Shown one piece after another: positions 55,627-63,938 of a stretch of 64,000 bases of DNA (the first letter of the stretch is position 1; every line of letters starts with the position of its first letter). The stretch comes from Jannaschia sp. CCS1. GTDB taxonomy: Bacteria > Pseudomonadota > Alphaproteobacteria > Rhodobacterales > Rhodobacteraceae. A program made the translations under genes and the position numbers. The notes below the pieces were generated by a model. That model was not told where the DNA came from and did not search any database. It saw nothing but the letters and a program-made list of their open reading frames with translations. Location of the stretch: contig NC_007802.1 of assembly GCF_000013565.1 (NCBI RefSeq), positions 1,116,001 through 1,180,000 of the forward strand. The letters run 5' to 3'.

Positions 55627-56490
55627 GTGTCCCATAAGACCTGCGCGCCCGATCAGGCGTTGACCCGGATCGCAGATGCGTTGGAGCGTTTGCGTCCCAG
55701 GCCCGCTGCGGCTCCTGATATGGATGTAGCGGAGGCATTCGTCTGGACCGCAGAACCCGACGGGCTTGAGCCCGTCGCCCATGTGAACCGCATCGACCTG
55801 GGGTTGCTTCACGGCATCGACCGGGCCCGTGATACGCTGATGGCCAATACACGGCAGTTCGCGCGCGGGTTGCCCGCCAACAACGCCTTGTTGTGGGGCG
55901 CGCGGGGGATGGGAAAATCCTCTCTCGTCAAGGCAGTCCATGGTGCGATCGCGGAGGAAGAGCCTGCGCTGAAGCTGGTTGAAATCCAGCGCGAAGATCT
56001 GCCATCGGTGGGCCGCCTTCTGGCCCTTCTGCGGCAGGTGGAGACGCAGGTGATCCTGTATTGCGATGACCTGTCGTTCAGCCATGATGACCAGCACTAC
56101 AAGTCCCTGAAGGCAGTGCTGGATGGCGGTGTGACGGGTCGTCCCGACAATGTGGTGTTCTATGCCACGTCCAATCGCAGGCACCTTATGCCGAGGGACA
56201 TGATAGAGAACGAGCGTGGATCCGCGATCAACCCGAGTGAGGCGGTGGAAGAAAAAGTGTCCCTGTCCGACCGCTTTGGCCTGTGGCTTGGCTTCCACGC
56301 CTGCGATCAGGACGCTTATCTGGCGATGATCCGGGGATATTGCGACGCCTATGGCGTAGACATCTCGGACAAGGAGATCCGGGCAGAAGCGATTGAATGG
56401 CAGGCAACGCGAGGCTCCCGCTCTGGCCGTGTGGCGTGGCAGTATTTCACCGATCTCGCCGGTCGCCGGGGCGTTGTAATTTCAGCCTGA
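55627..56490 (+). CDS. DUF815 family AAA+ ATPase
   Basis: A 287-residue P-loop ATPase of the DUF815 family. The sequence shows FARGLPANNALLWGARGMGK with Walker A (residues 91-98), Walker B VILYCDDLSF, and a sensor-like VVFYATSNRRHLMPRDMIEN. The start is GTG 3 bases after tatC, so it is part of that operon. The family is widespread in alphaproteobacteria and conserved near tat or in cell-envelope clusters; the reaction is not known. The C-terminal GRVAWQYFTDLAGRRG motif is typical. Confidence 0.88.
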   Translation: MSHKTCAPDQALTRIADALERLRPRPAAAPDMDVAEAFVWTAEPDGLEPVAHVNRIDLGLLHGIDRARDTLMANTRQFARGLPANNALLWGARGMGKSSLVKAVHGAIAEEEPALKLVEIQREDLPSVGRLLALLRQVETQVILYCDDLSFSHDDQHYKSLKAVLDGGVTGRPDNVVFYATSNRRHLMPRDMIENERGSAINPSEAVEEKVSLSDRFGLWLGFHACDQDAYLAMIRGYCDAYGVDISDKEIRAEAIEWQATRGSRSGRVAWQYFTDLAGRRGVVISA

Positions 56491-56601
56491 TTTGGACCTG
56501 ACCCGCCTTGATGCGACTTTCCCGCGGAGAAAAGATCGCAGCCCATCGCGGGGAGTTGTATTTGCCAGGACGACGAGGTGGCAACCGACAGGCACCCCAT
56601 T

Positions 56602-57849
56602 CTACTGGGTGGCAGCGCGTATCCTGTTGAGCAGATCCGCGTCTTCCGGGTCCGTCGGATCGTTAACCGGAGCGGGGTCTGCCTCGGATGATGCGACCGA
56701 TTGCGTCGCGTCGGCAGGCGGCAGGGGAACAGCAGCCTTGGCTGGCGCATCGACCTGTGTGGGCTGGTCGCGGACCGGTGCGGGCTGTGGTTGAGGGGGC
56801 CGAAGATGTGCGGCCTCCGCCGCCTCCATCACGCGCAGGGCGCGGCGGTCCATCATGCGAGACCAGACGCTGGGGATCAGCGCGATCATCGCCATGATCG
56901 GCATCGAGAGCGGCAGCGTGGGGACCTCGGCGTTTGGGTCAAGCCGGTCATAGGGACGGTCCGGGTGCAGGTGATGCTCCGAATGGGCGGGTGCGTTCAT
57001 CATCAGGTAGGATGAGAATCCCATTGGCGCGTTCCAACTATGGTGGGCGGCGACCGGCTCATACCGCCCGTTGGGAAGCAGAAGTCGTTGCAGGCCATAA
57101 TGTTGCACGTAATCCGACATCAGGATCTGTGCCCCCGTCAGCGCGCCCAACCCCGCCAGAACCAACGCGCCGCCAAGGCCTGCGATCCACACCATAACGA
57201 TCACTGACAGCAGCGCGCCCCCCAGCCAGATCCAATAGGGATTGGTGATGTGATTTGCGCCACGCCCCTTGTGTTCCAGCCGGTCAACCTCACATTCCGC
57301 GCCAGCCTCGAACGATCCGCGCCAAGCGCGGGGGAGGTAGCTCCAGAAGCTCTCGCCCGGCAACGGCGTGTTGGGATCGGCCTCCGTGCCCACGTGGCGG
57401 TGGTGGATCAGGCGGTGGGCCGAGACGTGATGCCCGAAGCCCACGGATGTATAGACCGCGGCACCAAGGGCCCGCAGCGCAAGGGGCGCGCGGTGGATCA
57501 ACTCATGGGCGTTGGGGTGGCTAACCTGTCCGAAAAAGGATGCGGTCGCAAAGAACAGCGCGACGGATTGGCCAAATGTCAGCGTGCCCGACGTGAGTGC
57601 CGAGGCCGTGGTCACAAGGAGCAGCAGGTGCCCGATGGCGAGGCCCACAGACAATGCATCTGACCACGGCGCCGTGTCCTCCTCCGCCGGGGTGGGGGCA
57701 GGCGGCTCCAGCAGGCGATCTGCCAGGGCGGCCACCAGCGTCAGCCAGATCAGGGCCATCCAGGCGAACCCGCCCCAGACTGTGCCTGCCAAAAGCAGCA
57801 GGACCATCGGCGGCAACGTGATAGCGGCGTAACGGGCCATGACGGGCAT
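56602..57849 (-). CDS. alkB: AlkB-type membrane alkane hydroxylase/fatty acid desaturase family
   Basis: A di-iron membrane monooxygenase that hydroxylates alkyl chains or related compounds. The 415-residue protein has about six hydrophobic segments. The histidine boxes are present: HELIHR (H115 and H119), HRLIHHRHVG (H145, H149, H150 and H152) and HSEHHLHPDR (H289, H292, H293, H295). The NYxEHYGL motif specific to AlkB appears as SDYVQHYGLQRL. The start MPVMARY is chosen; an inner ATG is 3 codons later. The C-terminal 60 residues are a proline- and alanine-rich tail. No rubredoxin gene lies alongside, so an electron donor must be elsewhere. Divergent from ftsY. Confidence 0.86.
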   Translation of the reverse strand: MPVMARYAAITLPPMVLLLLAGTVWGGFAWMALIWLTLVAALADRLLEPPAPTPAEEDTAPWSDALSVGLAIGHLLLLVTTASALTSGTLTFGQSVALFFATASFFGQVSHPNAHELIHRAPLALRALGAAVYTSVGFGHHVSAHRLIHHRHVGTEADPNTPLPGESFWSYLPRAWRGSFEAGAECEVDRLEHKGRGANHITNPYWIWLGGALLSVIVMVWIAGLGGALVLAGLGALTGAQILMSDYVQHYGLQRLLLPNGRYEPVAAHHSWNAPMGFSSYLMMNAPAHSEHHLHPDRPYDRLDPNAEVPTLPLSMPIMAMIALIPSVWSRMMDRRALRVMEAAEAAHLRPPQPQPAPVRDQPTQVDAPAKAAVPLPPADATQSVASSEADPAPVNDPTDPEDADLLNRIRAATQ

Positions 57850-57991
57850 GAAAGGACGGGTCCTCTGGTCGAATTGGGATAATGGTGCGTCTAACCGGGC
57901 AATCTGGCGAAACAATGGCGCAACGCTGCGGCCTTTCCAAGCGCGCCGTGGGGTATTAGGTGGGTTTGGAGAGACCAACCACAGGGTGCCC

Positions 57992-59167
57992 ATGTCCTTT
58001 TTCCGCAAAATGAAGGATCGGATGTTTAAATCCTCGTCGAAACTGGACGAGGGGCTGGATGCGATCATTGAAGACGGGGCTGCGGATGCGGCGCCTGCGC
58101 CCGAGGCCCCGACGCCTGCGCCGGAGTTGGCCCGAACCCCTGAGCCCGAACCCGCGCGCGAGACGGCGCCGGAGCCTGCACCACCCCTGCCGGAACCAGA
58201 GCCCACCCCTATTGCGGAGGGTCCGGTGGCCGCGCCGACACCACTGCCAGCCGCTACCCCCGCCACAGAGCCTGAGCCGGCGGCCAAGCCGGGGCTGTTT
58301 GGCCGTCTCCTGGGGCGCTCCTCCGAGCCCAAGCGCGCTTTGGACGACGACATGTTGGAACAGCTGGAAGAGCTGCTGATCGCCTCGGATATGGGCGTGG
58401 ACATTGCGCTGCGTGTGACCGCCAACATGGCCGAGGGGCGCTATGGCAAGATGCTGTCGGCCACGGAAATCAAGGAGTTGCTGGCCTCCGAGATCACGCG
58501 CGTGATGGAGCCTGTCGCGCGACCCCTGCCGATCTACCCGAAGACGCCACAGGTGGTGCTGGTCGTGGGCGTCAATGGCTCGGGCAAGACGACGACCATT
58601 GGCAAACTCTCCAGCCAGTTCCGGGCGGCTGGCAAAAAGGTGGTGATCGCCGCAGGTGACACGTTCCGCGCCGCCGCCGTGGAGCAGTTGCAGGTCTGGG
58701 GCGACCGCGCGGGCGTGCCCGTATTGACCGCGCCCGAGGGCTCCGACCCCGCCGCGCTGGCCTATGATGCCATGGTCAAGGCGGAAGCCGATGGCGCGGA
58801 TCTTCTGATGATCGACACCGCAGGCCGCCTTCAAAATCGCGCCGATCTGATGGAGGAACTGGCCAAGATCGTGCGTGTCATTCGCAAGAAAGACCCCGAT
58901 GCGCCGCACAACACGTTGTTGGTCCTTGACGCCACGACCGGACAGAACGCGCTTCGTCAGGTTGAGCTGTTTGGGCAGATGGCGGATGTGTCGGGCCTGG
59001 TGATGACCAAGCTGGACGGCACCGCAAAGGGGGGCGTCCTGGTCGCGCTGGCGGACAAGTTCGGGCTTCCGATCCATGCCATCGGCGTTGGTGAGCAGAT
59101 TGATGATCTGCAACCTTTCGATCCCGAAGAATTTGCCGATGCCCTTGTTGGGCTTGATCGTTCCTGA
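57992..59167 (+). CDS. ftsY: Signal recognition particle receptor FtsY
   Basis: The SRP receptor GTPase that brings ribosomes translating membrane proteins to SecYEG. The 391-residue protein starts with a short basic stretch (MSFFRKMKDRMFKSS), then ~90 residues of an acidic, Pro/Glu/Ala-rich A domain, and the NG domain from about residue 105. G1 is GVNGSGKTTTIGKLSS, then DTFRAAAVEQLQVW, G3 DTAGRLQN and G4 TKLDGTAKGGVL, followed by GVGEQIDDLQPFD. All are standard for FtsY. It ends 4 bases before an inverted pair of DnaA-box-like sequences. Confidence 0.96.
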   Translation: MSFFRKMKDRMFKSSSKLDEGLDAIIEDGAADAAPAPEAPTPAPELARTPEPEPARETAPEPAPPLPEPEPTPIAEGPVAAPTPLPAATPATEPEPAAKPGLFGRLLGRSSEPKRALDDDMLEQLEELLIASDMGVDIALRVTANMAEGRYGKMLSATEIKELLASEITRVMEPVARPLPIYPKTPQVVLVVGVNGSGKTTTIGKLSSQFRAAGKKVVIAAGDTFRAAAVEQLQVWGDRAGVPVLTAPEGSDPAALAYDAMVKAEADGADLLMIDTAGRLQNRADLMEELAKIVRVIRKKDPDAPHNTLLVLDATTGQNALRQVELFGQMADVSGLVMTKLDGTAKGGVLVALADKFGLPIHAIGVGEQIDDLQPFDPEEFADALVGLDRS

Positions 59168-59170
59168 TGC

Positions 59171-59192
59171 TTATCCACACGCCTTGTGGATA
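59171..59192. promoter_or_regulatory. Inverted pair of DnaA-box-like sequences
   Basis: TTATCCACA at 59171-59179 is an exact match to the consensus DnaA box. Five bases later the reverse copy TGTGGATAG (59184-59192) matches at eight of nine positions. The two form an 8-bp perfect hairpin. It lies between ftsY and the EamA gene. Two sites are too few for an origin; DnaA titration or regulation, or plain coincidence with a short hairpin, are alternatives. Confidence 0.4.
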
Positions 59193-59194
59193 GA

Positions 59195-60097
59195 ATGAGT
59201 GCTTGGATCACCTCCATCGAAGGGACGCCAGCGGGGGCGCAGGCGGCCCTGATCCTGGCGCTGTCGGCTGCCGTTCTGCACGCCGTCTTTGGCGCATTGC
59301 AGAAGGGCCGCCACGATCCGCTTTTGGCGCGCGGGGCGATTGATGCGAGCTACGGTCTTATGGCCGCACCCATCGCCATCTTCGTCGTACCCTGGCCCGA
59401 GCCGCATATGTGGCCGATCTTCGCGGGCGCGTTCGTCATCCACGCGGGCTACAAATTCGCGGTCTTGGGGGCGTTTCGCCGGGGCGCGTTCACGGTCGTC
59501 TATCCGGTCATGCGGGGGACCGGGCCGCTCTTTACGGTCATCGGTGCGTGGCTGATCTTTGGTGAGACCTTCAACGGCATCCAATGGCTTGGCGTGGCCG
59601 TCCTGCTGGCGGGCCTCTATGGCCTCGCGGCTTACAACATGTCCCGGATCACCGTCGCGCGGGACACGTTGGTCAACGCACTTCTTTTTGCCGTCCTCAC
59701 CGGGCTCTTCGTCGCCGTCTACACCACCTATGACGCCTATGGCATCCGCGCGACGGCGGACCCGTTCACCTTTCTTGCGTGGTTTTTCTTCATCGACGGG
59801 TTGCTCTTCCCTGTCCTTGCCATACGCTTCTACGCCCGGATGCCCGATAAACCGACGCTCGCGCCCCTTGCGCTGCGGGGCATTGTGGGGGGCTTCATCG
59901 CGTTTGCGTCCTTCGGATCCATCATGCTGGCCACACGTCTGGACCAGGTCGGCGAAGCGGCGGTCCTGCGCGAAACCTCCACCGTGTTCGCGGCCCTCAT
60001 CGGCTGGCTGTTCCTGCGTGAACCGGTCGGGCCCGCCCGCGCGGCTTTGATGGGTTTGATCGCGCTCGGTGCGGTGATAGTGGAAGCCGGAGGATAG
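59195..60097 (+). CDS. EamA/DMT-family transporter
   Basis: A 300-residue membrane protein with ten hydrophobic segments in two repeats. Typical sequence is AAVLHAVFGALQKGRHDPLL, then FTVVYPVMRGTGPLFTVIGA and ETSTVFAALIGWLFLREPVG. The substrate is unknown. A GTG 9 bases earlier is also in frame but lies within the inverted repeat. It is 9 bases upstream of the YciB gene and 27 bases after ftsY, so the three may share a message. Confidence 0.82.
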   Translation: MSAWITSIEGTPAGAQAALILALSAAVLHAVFGALQKGRHDPLLARGAIDASYGLMAAPIAIFVVPWPEPHMWPIFAGAFVIHAGYKFAVLGAFRRGAFTVVYPVMRGTGPLFTVIGAWLIFGETFNGIQWLGVAVLLAGLYGLAAYNMSRITVARDTLVNALLFAVLTGLFVAVYTTYDAYGIRATADPFTFLAWFFFIDGLLFPVLAIRFYARMPDKPTLAPLALRGIVGGFIAFASFGSIMLATRLDQVGEAAVLRETSTVFAALIGWLFLREPVGPARAALMGLIALGAVIVEAGG

Positions 60098-60106
60098 GAG
60101 CGCGCA

Positions 60107-60733
60107 ATGGCCGAGAAGCAAATAAACCCGTGGCTGAAGAATGGCTTGGAACTGGGCCCGCCGATCCTATTCTTCATCGCATACCTGTACTTGCAGGAAA
60201 AAACCGTCACTGTGGGCGGCACGGATTATGACGGCTTCATCCTGGCCACGGCGCTGTTCGTGCCGATCCTTTTGGCCTCCACGGCAATCTTGTGGAAGCT
60301 GACGGGTGTCATCTCCCGCATTCAGGTCTTCACCGCGATTTTGGTGGTGTTTTTTGGCGCGCTGACGATCTGGTTCAACGACGATCGTTTTTTCAAGATG
60401 AAGACATCAATCGTATACGCGTTCTTCGCGATCATGCTTGGGATCGGGCTGGCGCGTGGGCAATCCTATCTCAAATATTTGATGGGGGACCGATTGCCGA
60501 TGGCGGATGAGGGCTGGATGATCATGACCAAACGCCTCGCTCTGGCCTTTGTGGCCATGGGTGTCACCAATGAGGTCGTCTGGCGGACCCAGTCGGACCA
60601 GTTTTGGGTGACGTTCGAGACGTTTGCCCTCCCGGCCTTCCTGTTCGTGGTCTTCATGTCACAAGCGCCCCTGATCGAGCGGTTCAGTCTTTCCGACGAG
60701 GAGGACGACCAGACCCCCGGCGATCCGACCTAA
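60107..60733 (+). CDS. yciB: Inner membrane septation protein, YciB/IspZ family
   Basis: A 208-residue membrane protein related to YciB (septation protein A), linked by others to cell-envelope or division functions. Hydrophobic segments and motifs are as expected: LKNGLELGPPILFFIAYLYL, then LTIWFNDDRFFKMKTSIVYA and MADEGWMIMTKRLALAFVAM, NEVVWRTQSDQFWVTFETFA. An acidic tail follows. Its last 50 bases overlap the 3' end of the convergent pseudouridine synthase gene. Function is known only in outline. Confidence 0.9.
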   Translation: MAEKQINPWLKNGLELGPPILFFIAYLYLQEKTVTVGGTDYDGFILATALFVPILLASTAILWKLTGVISRIQVFTAILVVFFGALTIWFNDDRFFKMKTSIVYAFFAIMLGIGLARGQSYLKYLMGDRLPMADEGWMIMTKRLALAFVAMGVTNEVVWRTQSDQFWVTFETFALPAFLFVVFMSQAPLIERFSLSDEEDDQTPGDPT

Positions 60734-61574
60734 CCGCACCGCTTGGCTTGCCCCGAGGGGCCAACCGTTCACCGCTTTTCCGGGCGTCCGGCGCCTTGCG
60801 ACGCTTGCCTTTGAATGCTGGCTTGGCCTTCGGTTCCGCATGGCCCTCTGTCGCAGCCTCCAACCCCAGTTGATCGCGCAGGACACGGGGGCGGACTTCT
60901 TCCACCTCGCCCGGCTTTAGCTCACCCAACCGGAACGGGCCGTAAGAGACACGAATCAATCGGTTCACCTCGAACCCCAGTTCCGCCATGGCGCGGCGGA
61001 TCTCCCGATTTTTGCCTTCGCGCAAGCCTACCGTGATCCAGGCATTTGCCCCCTGAACGCGGTCAAGCGAGACCTCCATCGGCTGAAACCGCTCCCCCTC
61101 CGCCACAATTCCCCGCCGCAGAGGCGCAAAATCCTCGTCCTTGGGCGCGCCCTTCATGCGCACGCGGTATTTGCGTAACCAGCCCGTTGAGGGCAATTCC
61201 AGCTTCCGCTTCACCCCGCCGTCATTGGTCAGCAACAAAAGCCCTTCGGAGTTCATATCGAGCCGCCCCACAGACATCACCCGCGGCAAGCTGTCGGGCA
61301 GCTTGTCGAAGACTGTTTCGCGGCCCTTCTCGTCGGCATTGCTGGTCACCAGCCCGGTGGGCTTGTGATACATCCACACGCGGGGCCGCTCGATTTCGGG
61401 CAGGGGGGCGTTGTCGACCTCAATCACATCGGCGTCGGTCACGTTCAACGCCGGGCTCTCGATCACCGCACCGTTGACGCTCACACGCCCGGCCTCGATC
61501 ATCCGTTCCGCTTCCCGCCGCGAGGCCACGCCCGCACGGCTCAGCCGCTTTGCTATTCGTTCACCATCAACCAT
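60684..61574 (-). CDS. Ribosomal large subunit pseudouridine synthase, RluB/RsuA family
   Basis: Isomerises uridine to pseudouridine in rRNA. Residues about 3-60 are an S4 domain (ERIAKRLSRAGVASRREAER). The catalytic domain has the active-site aspartate in SVGRLDMNSEGLLLLTNDG, then LPSTGWLRKYRVRMKG and GKNREIRRAMAELGFEVNRL. Residues 235-296 form a strongly basic Lys/Arg/Gly tail that likely binds RNA. The start MVDGERIA has GAGGGG just upstream; earlier in-frame codons extend into the tadA region. It is convergent with yciB and divergent from tadA. Confidence 0.9.
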   Translation of the reverse strand: MVDGERIAKRLSRAGVASRREAERMIEAGRVSVNGAVIESPALNVTDADVIEVDNAPLPEIERPRVWMYHKPTGLVTSNADEKGRETVFDKLPDSLPRVMSVGRLDMNSEGLLLLTNDGGVKRKLELPSTGWLRKYRVRMKGAPKDEDFAPLRRGIVAEGERFQPMEVSLDRVQGANAWITVGLREGKNREIRRAMAELGFEVNRLIRVSYGPFRLGELKPGEVEEVRPRVLRDQLGLEAATEGHAEPKAKPAFKGKRRKAPDARKSGERLAPRGKPSGAVRSDRRGSGRPPRRKD

Positions 61575-61626
61575 GCCCCTCGCTACAAGTTTGACAGCGC
61601 CATGGAAAGCGGCAACCAAAGGGCCC

Positions 61627-62076
61627 ATGACCCAATTCACCTCATTCATGGAAGCTGCCCTAGATCAGGCACGCCAGGCCGCCGCGCGTGGTGAGGTGCC
61701 GGTGGGCGCTGTGATCAGCCGAAACGGTGAAATCATCGCCCGGGCGGGCAACCGCACACGCGAAGACCATGACCCTACCGGCCACGCGGAAATCCTCGCG
61801 ATCCGAAGCGCCTGCGCGGCGCTGCAATCTGAGCGCCTGCCCGGTTGCGATCTCTGGGTGACGCTGGAGCCATGTCCGGCGTGCGCGGCCACAATCTCAG
61901 CGGCGCGGATCAGGCGGCTCTACTACGCCGCCCCTGACCCGAAATCCGGCGGCATCGCTCAGGGCCCGCGCATCTTCACCCACCCGCAGGCCCACCACGT
62001 TCCGGAGATCTATACTGGCCTCCTGGAAGAAGAGGCTGCCACCCTCCTGCGCGATTTCTTTGCGGGCAAACGCTAA
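61627..62076 (+). CDS. tadA: tRNA-specific adenosine deaminase
   Basis: Converts adenosine 34 of tRNA-Arg(ACG) to inosine. The 149-residue protein shows the zinc and proton-shuttle motif HAEILAI (H53, E55) and the second zinc motif PCPACAATI (C83, C86), with AISAARI-type helix AATISAARIRRLYYAAPDPK and SGGI following, and the C-terminal FFAGKR. The start is MTQFTSF; a second ATG 7 codons later is possible. It is divergent from the pseudouridine synthase gene, 52 bases away. Confidence 0.94.
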   Translation: MTQFTSFMEAALDQARQAAARGEVPVGAVISRNGEIIARAGNRTREDHDPTGHAEILAIRSACAALQSERLPGCDLWVTLEPCPACAATISAARIRRLYYAAPDPKSGGIAQGPRIFTHPQAHHVPEIYTGLLEEEAATLLRDFFAGKR

Positions 62077-62188
62077 CCGACCCTGCGCCACGCTCCCCCT
62101 TTCATCTGGGAAAATACAACTCAATCCTACCGCCAAGCCCGGGCGCGCGCTTTCGGCTACCGGACTGATGATATTTATAAATATGCGT

Positions 62189-62592
62189 GGAGAGCCTGTA
62201 AGCCGGATTTTGTCCAGCCGGGGTAACCCCAGCCTGGATGACCATTCCTCTCGGTCTACGGTTGCCCGCAAACTCTAGCTGCCAACCCGGACCGCAGGGG
62301 TGAAGCGCCCCATGATGCGGTCCCTATTCGGCATTGCTCCCAGGTGGGGCTTGCCATGCGGGTGCTGTTGCCAGCCCCCCGGTGGGCTCTTACCCCACCG
62401 TTTCACCCTTGCTCCTGCGTCCCGGAGGGCGCGGAAGCGGTTTGTTTTCTGTGGCGCTTTCCGTCCCAGCCGTTCTGGGCAAGCCCCAAACAGCCAGGCC
62501 CGGGCGTTACCCGGCACCTTGTCTTCAGGGAGTCCGGACTTTCCTCGACACCCCATTCCGAAAAACAGAGCCTCGCGGCCATCCAGCCCTCC
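62189..62592 (-). ncRNA. rnpB: RNase P RNA
   Basis: The catalytic RNA of RNase P, which trims tRNA 5' ends; class A. On the minus strand, near the 5' end, GAGGAAAGTCCGGACT lies at 62546-62531. The universal AGGGTGAAACGGTGGGGTAA, then GAGCCCACCGG, lies at about 62412-62381. The 3' region has ACAAAATCCGGCTTACAGG near 62215. Outer ends were set from the P1 pairing of GGAGGGCT (from 62592) with AGGCTCTCC (to 62189), giving about 404 nucleotides, normal for alphaproteobacteria. No clear T-rich terminator follows. The end positions may be off by several bases. Confidence 0.95.
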
Positions 62593-62606
62593 ACGCGACC
62601 CTTCCG

Positions 62607-63275
62607 CTATGCGCCCGGCCCGCGCCGGTCAAGCCCATAGCGTGCCGCAATGTCCGCCATGATCGCGCAGTCGGTTCCATCCAGCGGACCGGACGCCCAG
62701 GGCCGGAACCGCATCCGCACCACGTCCAGCAGCAGCGTATCGTCCATGTCTCCATACCCAAAAGCCTGTGCATCGCCCCGAAACCGCGCTGCATCAACCG
62801 TATCGCCGGAGGCCTGCGACCACACTGCCAATCCCTGCCGCGCCAGTCGTTGCCAGTCAAACCGCCTGCCGGGGTCAATTTTGCGCCCCGGGGCCATGTC
62901 TGAATGCCCGATCACGCCGTCTGGCCCAATCCGCCATGCGGCGAGGACCGTAGGGAGGAGCGTTTCGAGCGCCGCCATCAGCGGCTCGGAGAAGGGCGTC
63001 AGCCCGTCATTGTCCAACTCGATCCCGATCGAGCGGGAGTTCACATCCCCCGCCCCGCGCCATTCGCCCTTGCCTGCGTGCCAAGCGCGCATGTCCTCTG
63101 GCACAAGGTTCAACACGTCGCCATCGCGCCCGATCAAATAATGGGCGGAGACCTCCCGCGCCGGGTCGCACAGCACTTTTGCGGCTGATGCGCAGTTCGG
63201 CATCGCGGTGTAGTGGATCACAACCAACTCTGGCTTCAACCCATCGCGCCTTGGCCCGAAATTGGGGCTTTGCAA
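62607..63275 (-). CDS. N-acetylmuramoyl-L-alanine amidase, AmpD/AmiD type
   Basis: A zinc amidase of the amidase_2 family that cuts the bond between MurNAc and the peptide stem. The typical pieces are FGPRRDGLKPELVVIHYTAM with the first zinc histidine, AHYLIGRDGDVLNLVPEDMR, AWHAGKGEWRG, SIGIELDND, and GHSDMAPGRKIDPGRRFDW with the other zinc ligands. The start is uncertain: TTG at 63275 (MQSPNFGPRRDG, about 222 residues) agrees with where homologues begin and follows the upstream gene stop. There is no signal peptide, suggesting a cytosolic AmpD-like role in recycling. The rnpB gene follows 14 bases on. Confidence 0.86.
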   Translation of the reverse strand: MQSPNFGPRRDGLKPELVVIHYTAMPNCASAAKVLCDPAREVSAHYLIGRDGDVLNLVPEDMRAWHAGKGEWRGAGDVNSRSIGIELDNDGLTPFSEPLMAALETLLPTVLAAWRIGPDGVIGHSDMAPGRKIDPGRRFDWQRLARQGLAVWSQASGDTVDAARFRGDAQAFGYGDMDDTLLLDVVRMRFRPWASGPLDGTDCAIMADIAARYGLDRRGPGA

Positions 63276-63279
63276 AGAT

Positions 63280-63903
63280 TTAGCTGTCAATCGCGGGGAG
63301 CGTTTCAAACGTCTCGACCGGGGCATTGGCCGACGCGCGCAGGGCGGTCGGGTCAAAACCGCAGACGAATCCGTCGCCGTCAGGGTCCATTCCGTTCGGG
63401 TCACGCTCCGGCCCGCCATCCCTCAGGAACCGGTCCTGGGCCTCATCGCGGGTCTCGAATTGCGCGCAAAGGCTGCCCCCATCCCGACGGAACGGATTGC
63501 GTCGCCATTGCTGCTGCCCGGGCTGATGCGTCGTGCGGAGGGCAAAGGCCGCCACCCGGGGGATCAGGGGCGGGGGGCGCACATCGCTGGCCTGCTGCGG
63601 TTGCACGCTATCAAAGACCCCGCCGGTGCTCTGGGCTTCCGATTCCGCGATTGCACCCTCGGCAATGGCCGTAAGGTTGGTGGGGTCAAGGAAGGTCACA
63701 TCGCCGCTGGCCCCGGCGCCGATCTCCACGCCTGACCGTTCCGGTCCGATCACTTCTGTGGAGATCTGGCCATTCAGCGCCGCCTGCCGACCCTGCAACC
63801 CTTGCTGGTCCAGCGTCTGCTGACCGGGGGAGATGTCGTTGGGCGGGCTGGCGCAAGCCGCAAGGGCCATGCACGCCAGCACAAGATATCGCGGGGAACC
63901 CAT
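63280..63903 (-). CDS. Lipoprotein with Excalibur calcium-binding domain
   Basis: A 207-residue protein beginning MGSPRYLVLACMALAAC, with a lipobox (LAAC, C17). The middle is glutamine-, glycine- and alanine-rich. Residues about 140-195 are an Excalibur domain: SLCAQFETRDEAQDRFLRDG and MDPDGDGFVCGFDP, with the D-x-D-x-D-G calcium motif and two cysteines. These domains occur in extracellular bacterial proteins of various roles. An upstream ATG 15 codons earlier would give an N-terminal extension unlike a signal. The amidase gene follows four bases after its stop. Confidence 0.84.
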   Translation of the reverse strand: MGSPRYLVLACMALAACASPPNDISPGQQTLDQQGLQGRQAALNGQISTEVIGPERSGVEIGAGASGDVTFLDPTNLTAIAEGAIAESEAQSTGGVFDSVQPQQASDVRPPPLIPRVAAFALRTTHQPGQQQWRRNPFRRDGGSLCAQFETRDEAQDRFLRDGGPERDPNGMDPDGDGFVCGFDPTALRASANAPVETFETLPAIDS

Positions 63904-63938
63904 CACTGAAGCCTCATGTCGTTTGGTTGAGGAGGTCT

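Noticed and set aside
54196-56298. 700-codon minus-strand frame opposite tatB, tatC and the DUF815 gene
   Set aside because: Mirror of three clear genes; no family motif; composition typical of an antisense frame in GC-rich DNA.
59171-59192. Replication origin at the paired DnaA boxes
   Set aside because: Only two boxes, no A/T-rich unwinding region, and no dnaA, dnaN, parAB or hemE-type neighbours.
62275-62903. Several overlapping open frames across 62275-62903
   Set aside because: The region is fully explained by the RNase P RNA and the start of the amidase gene on the minus strand.
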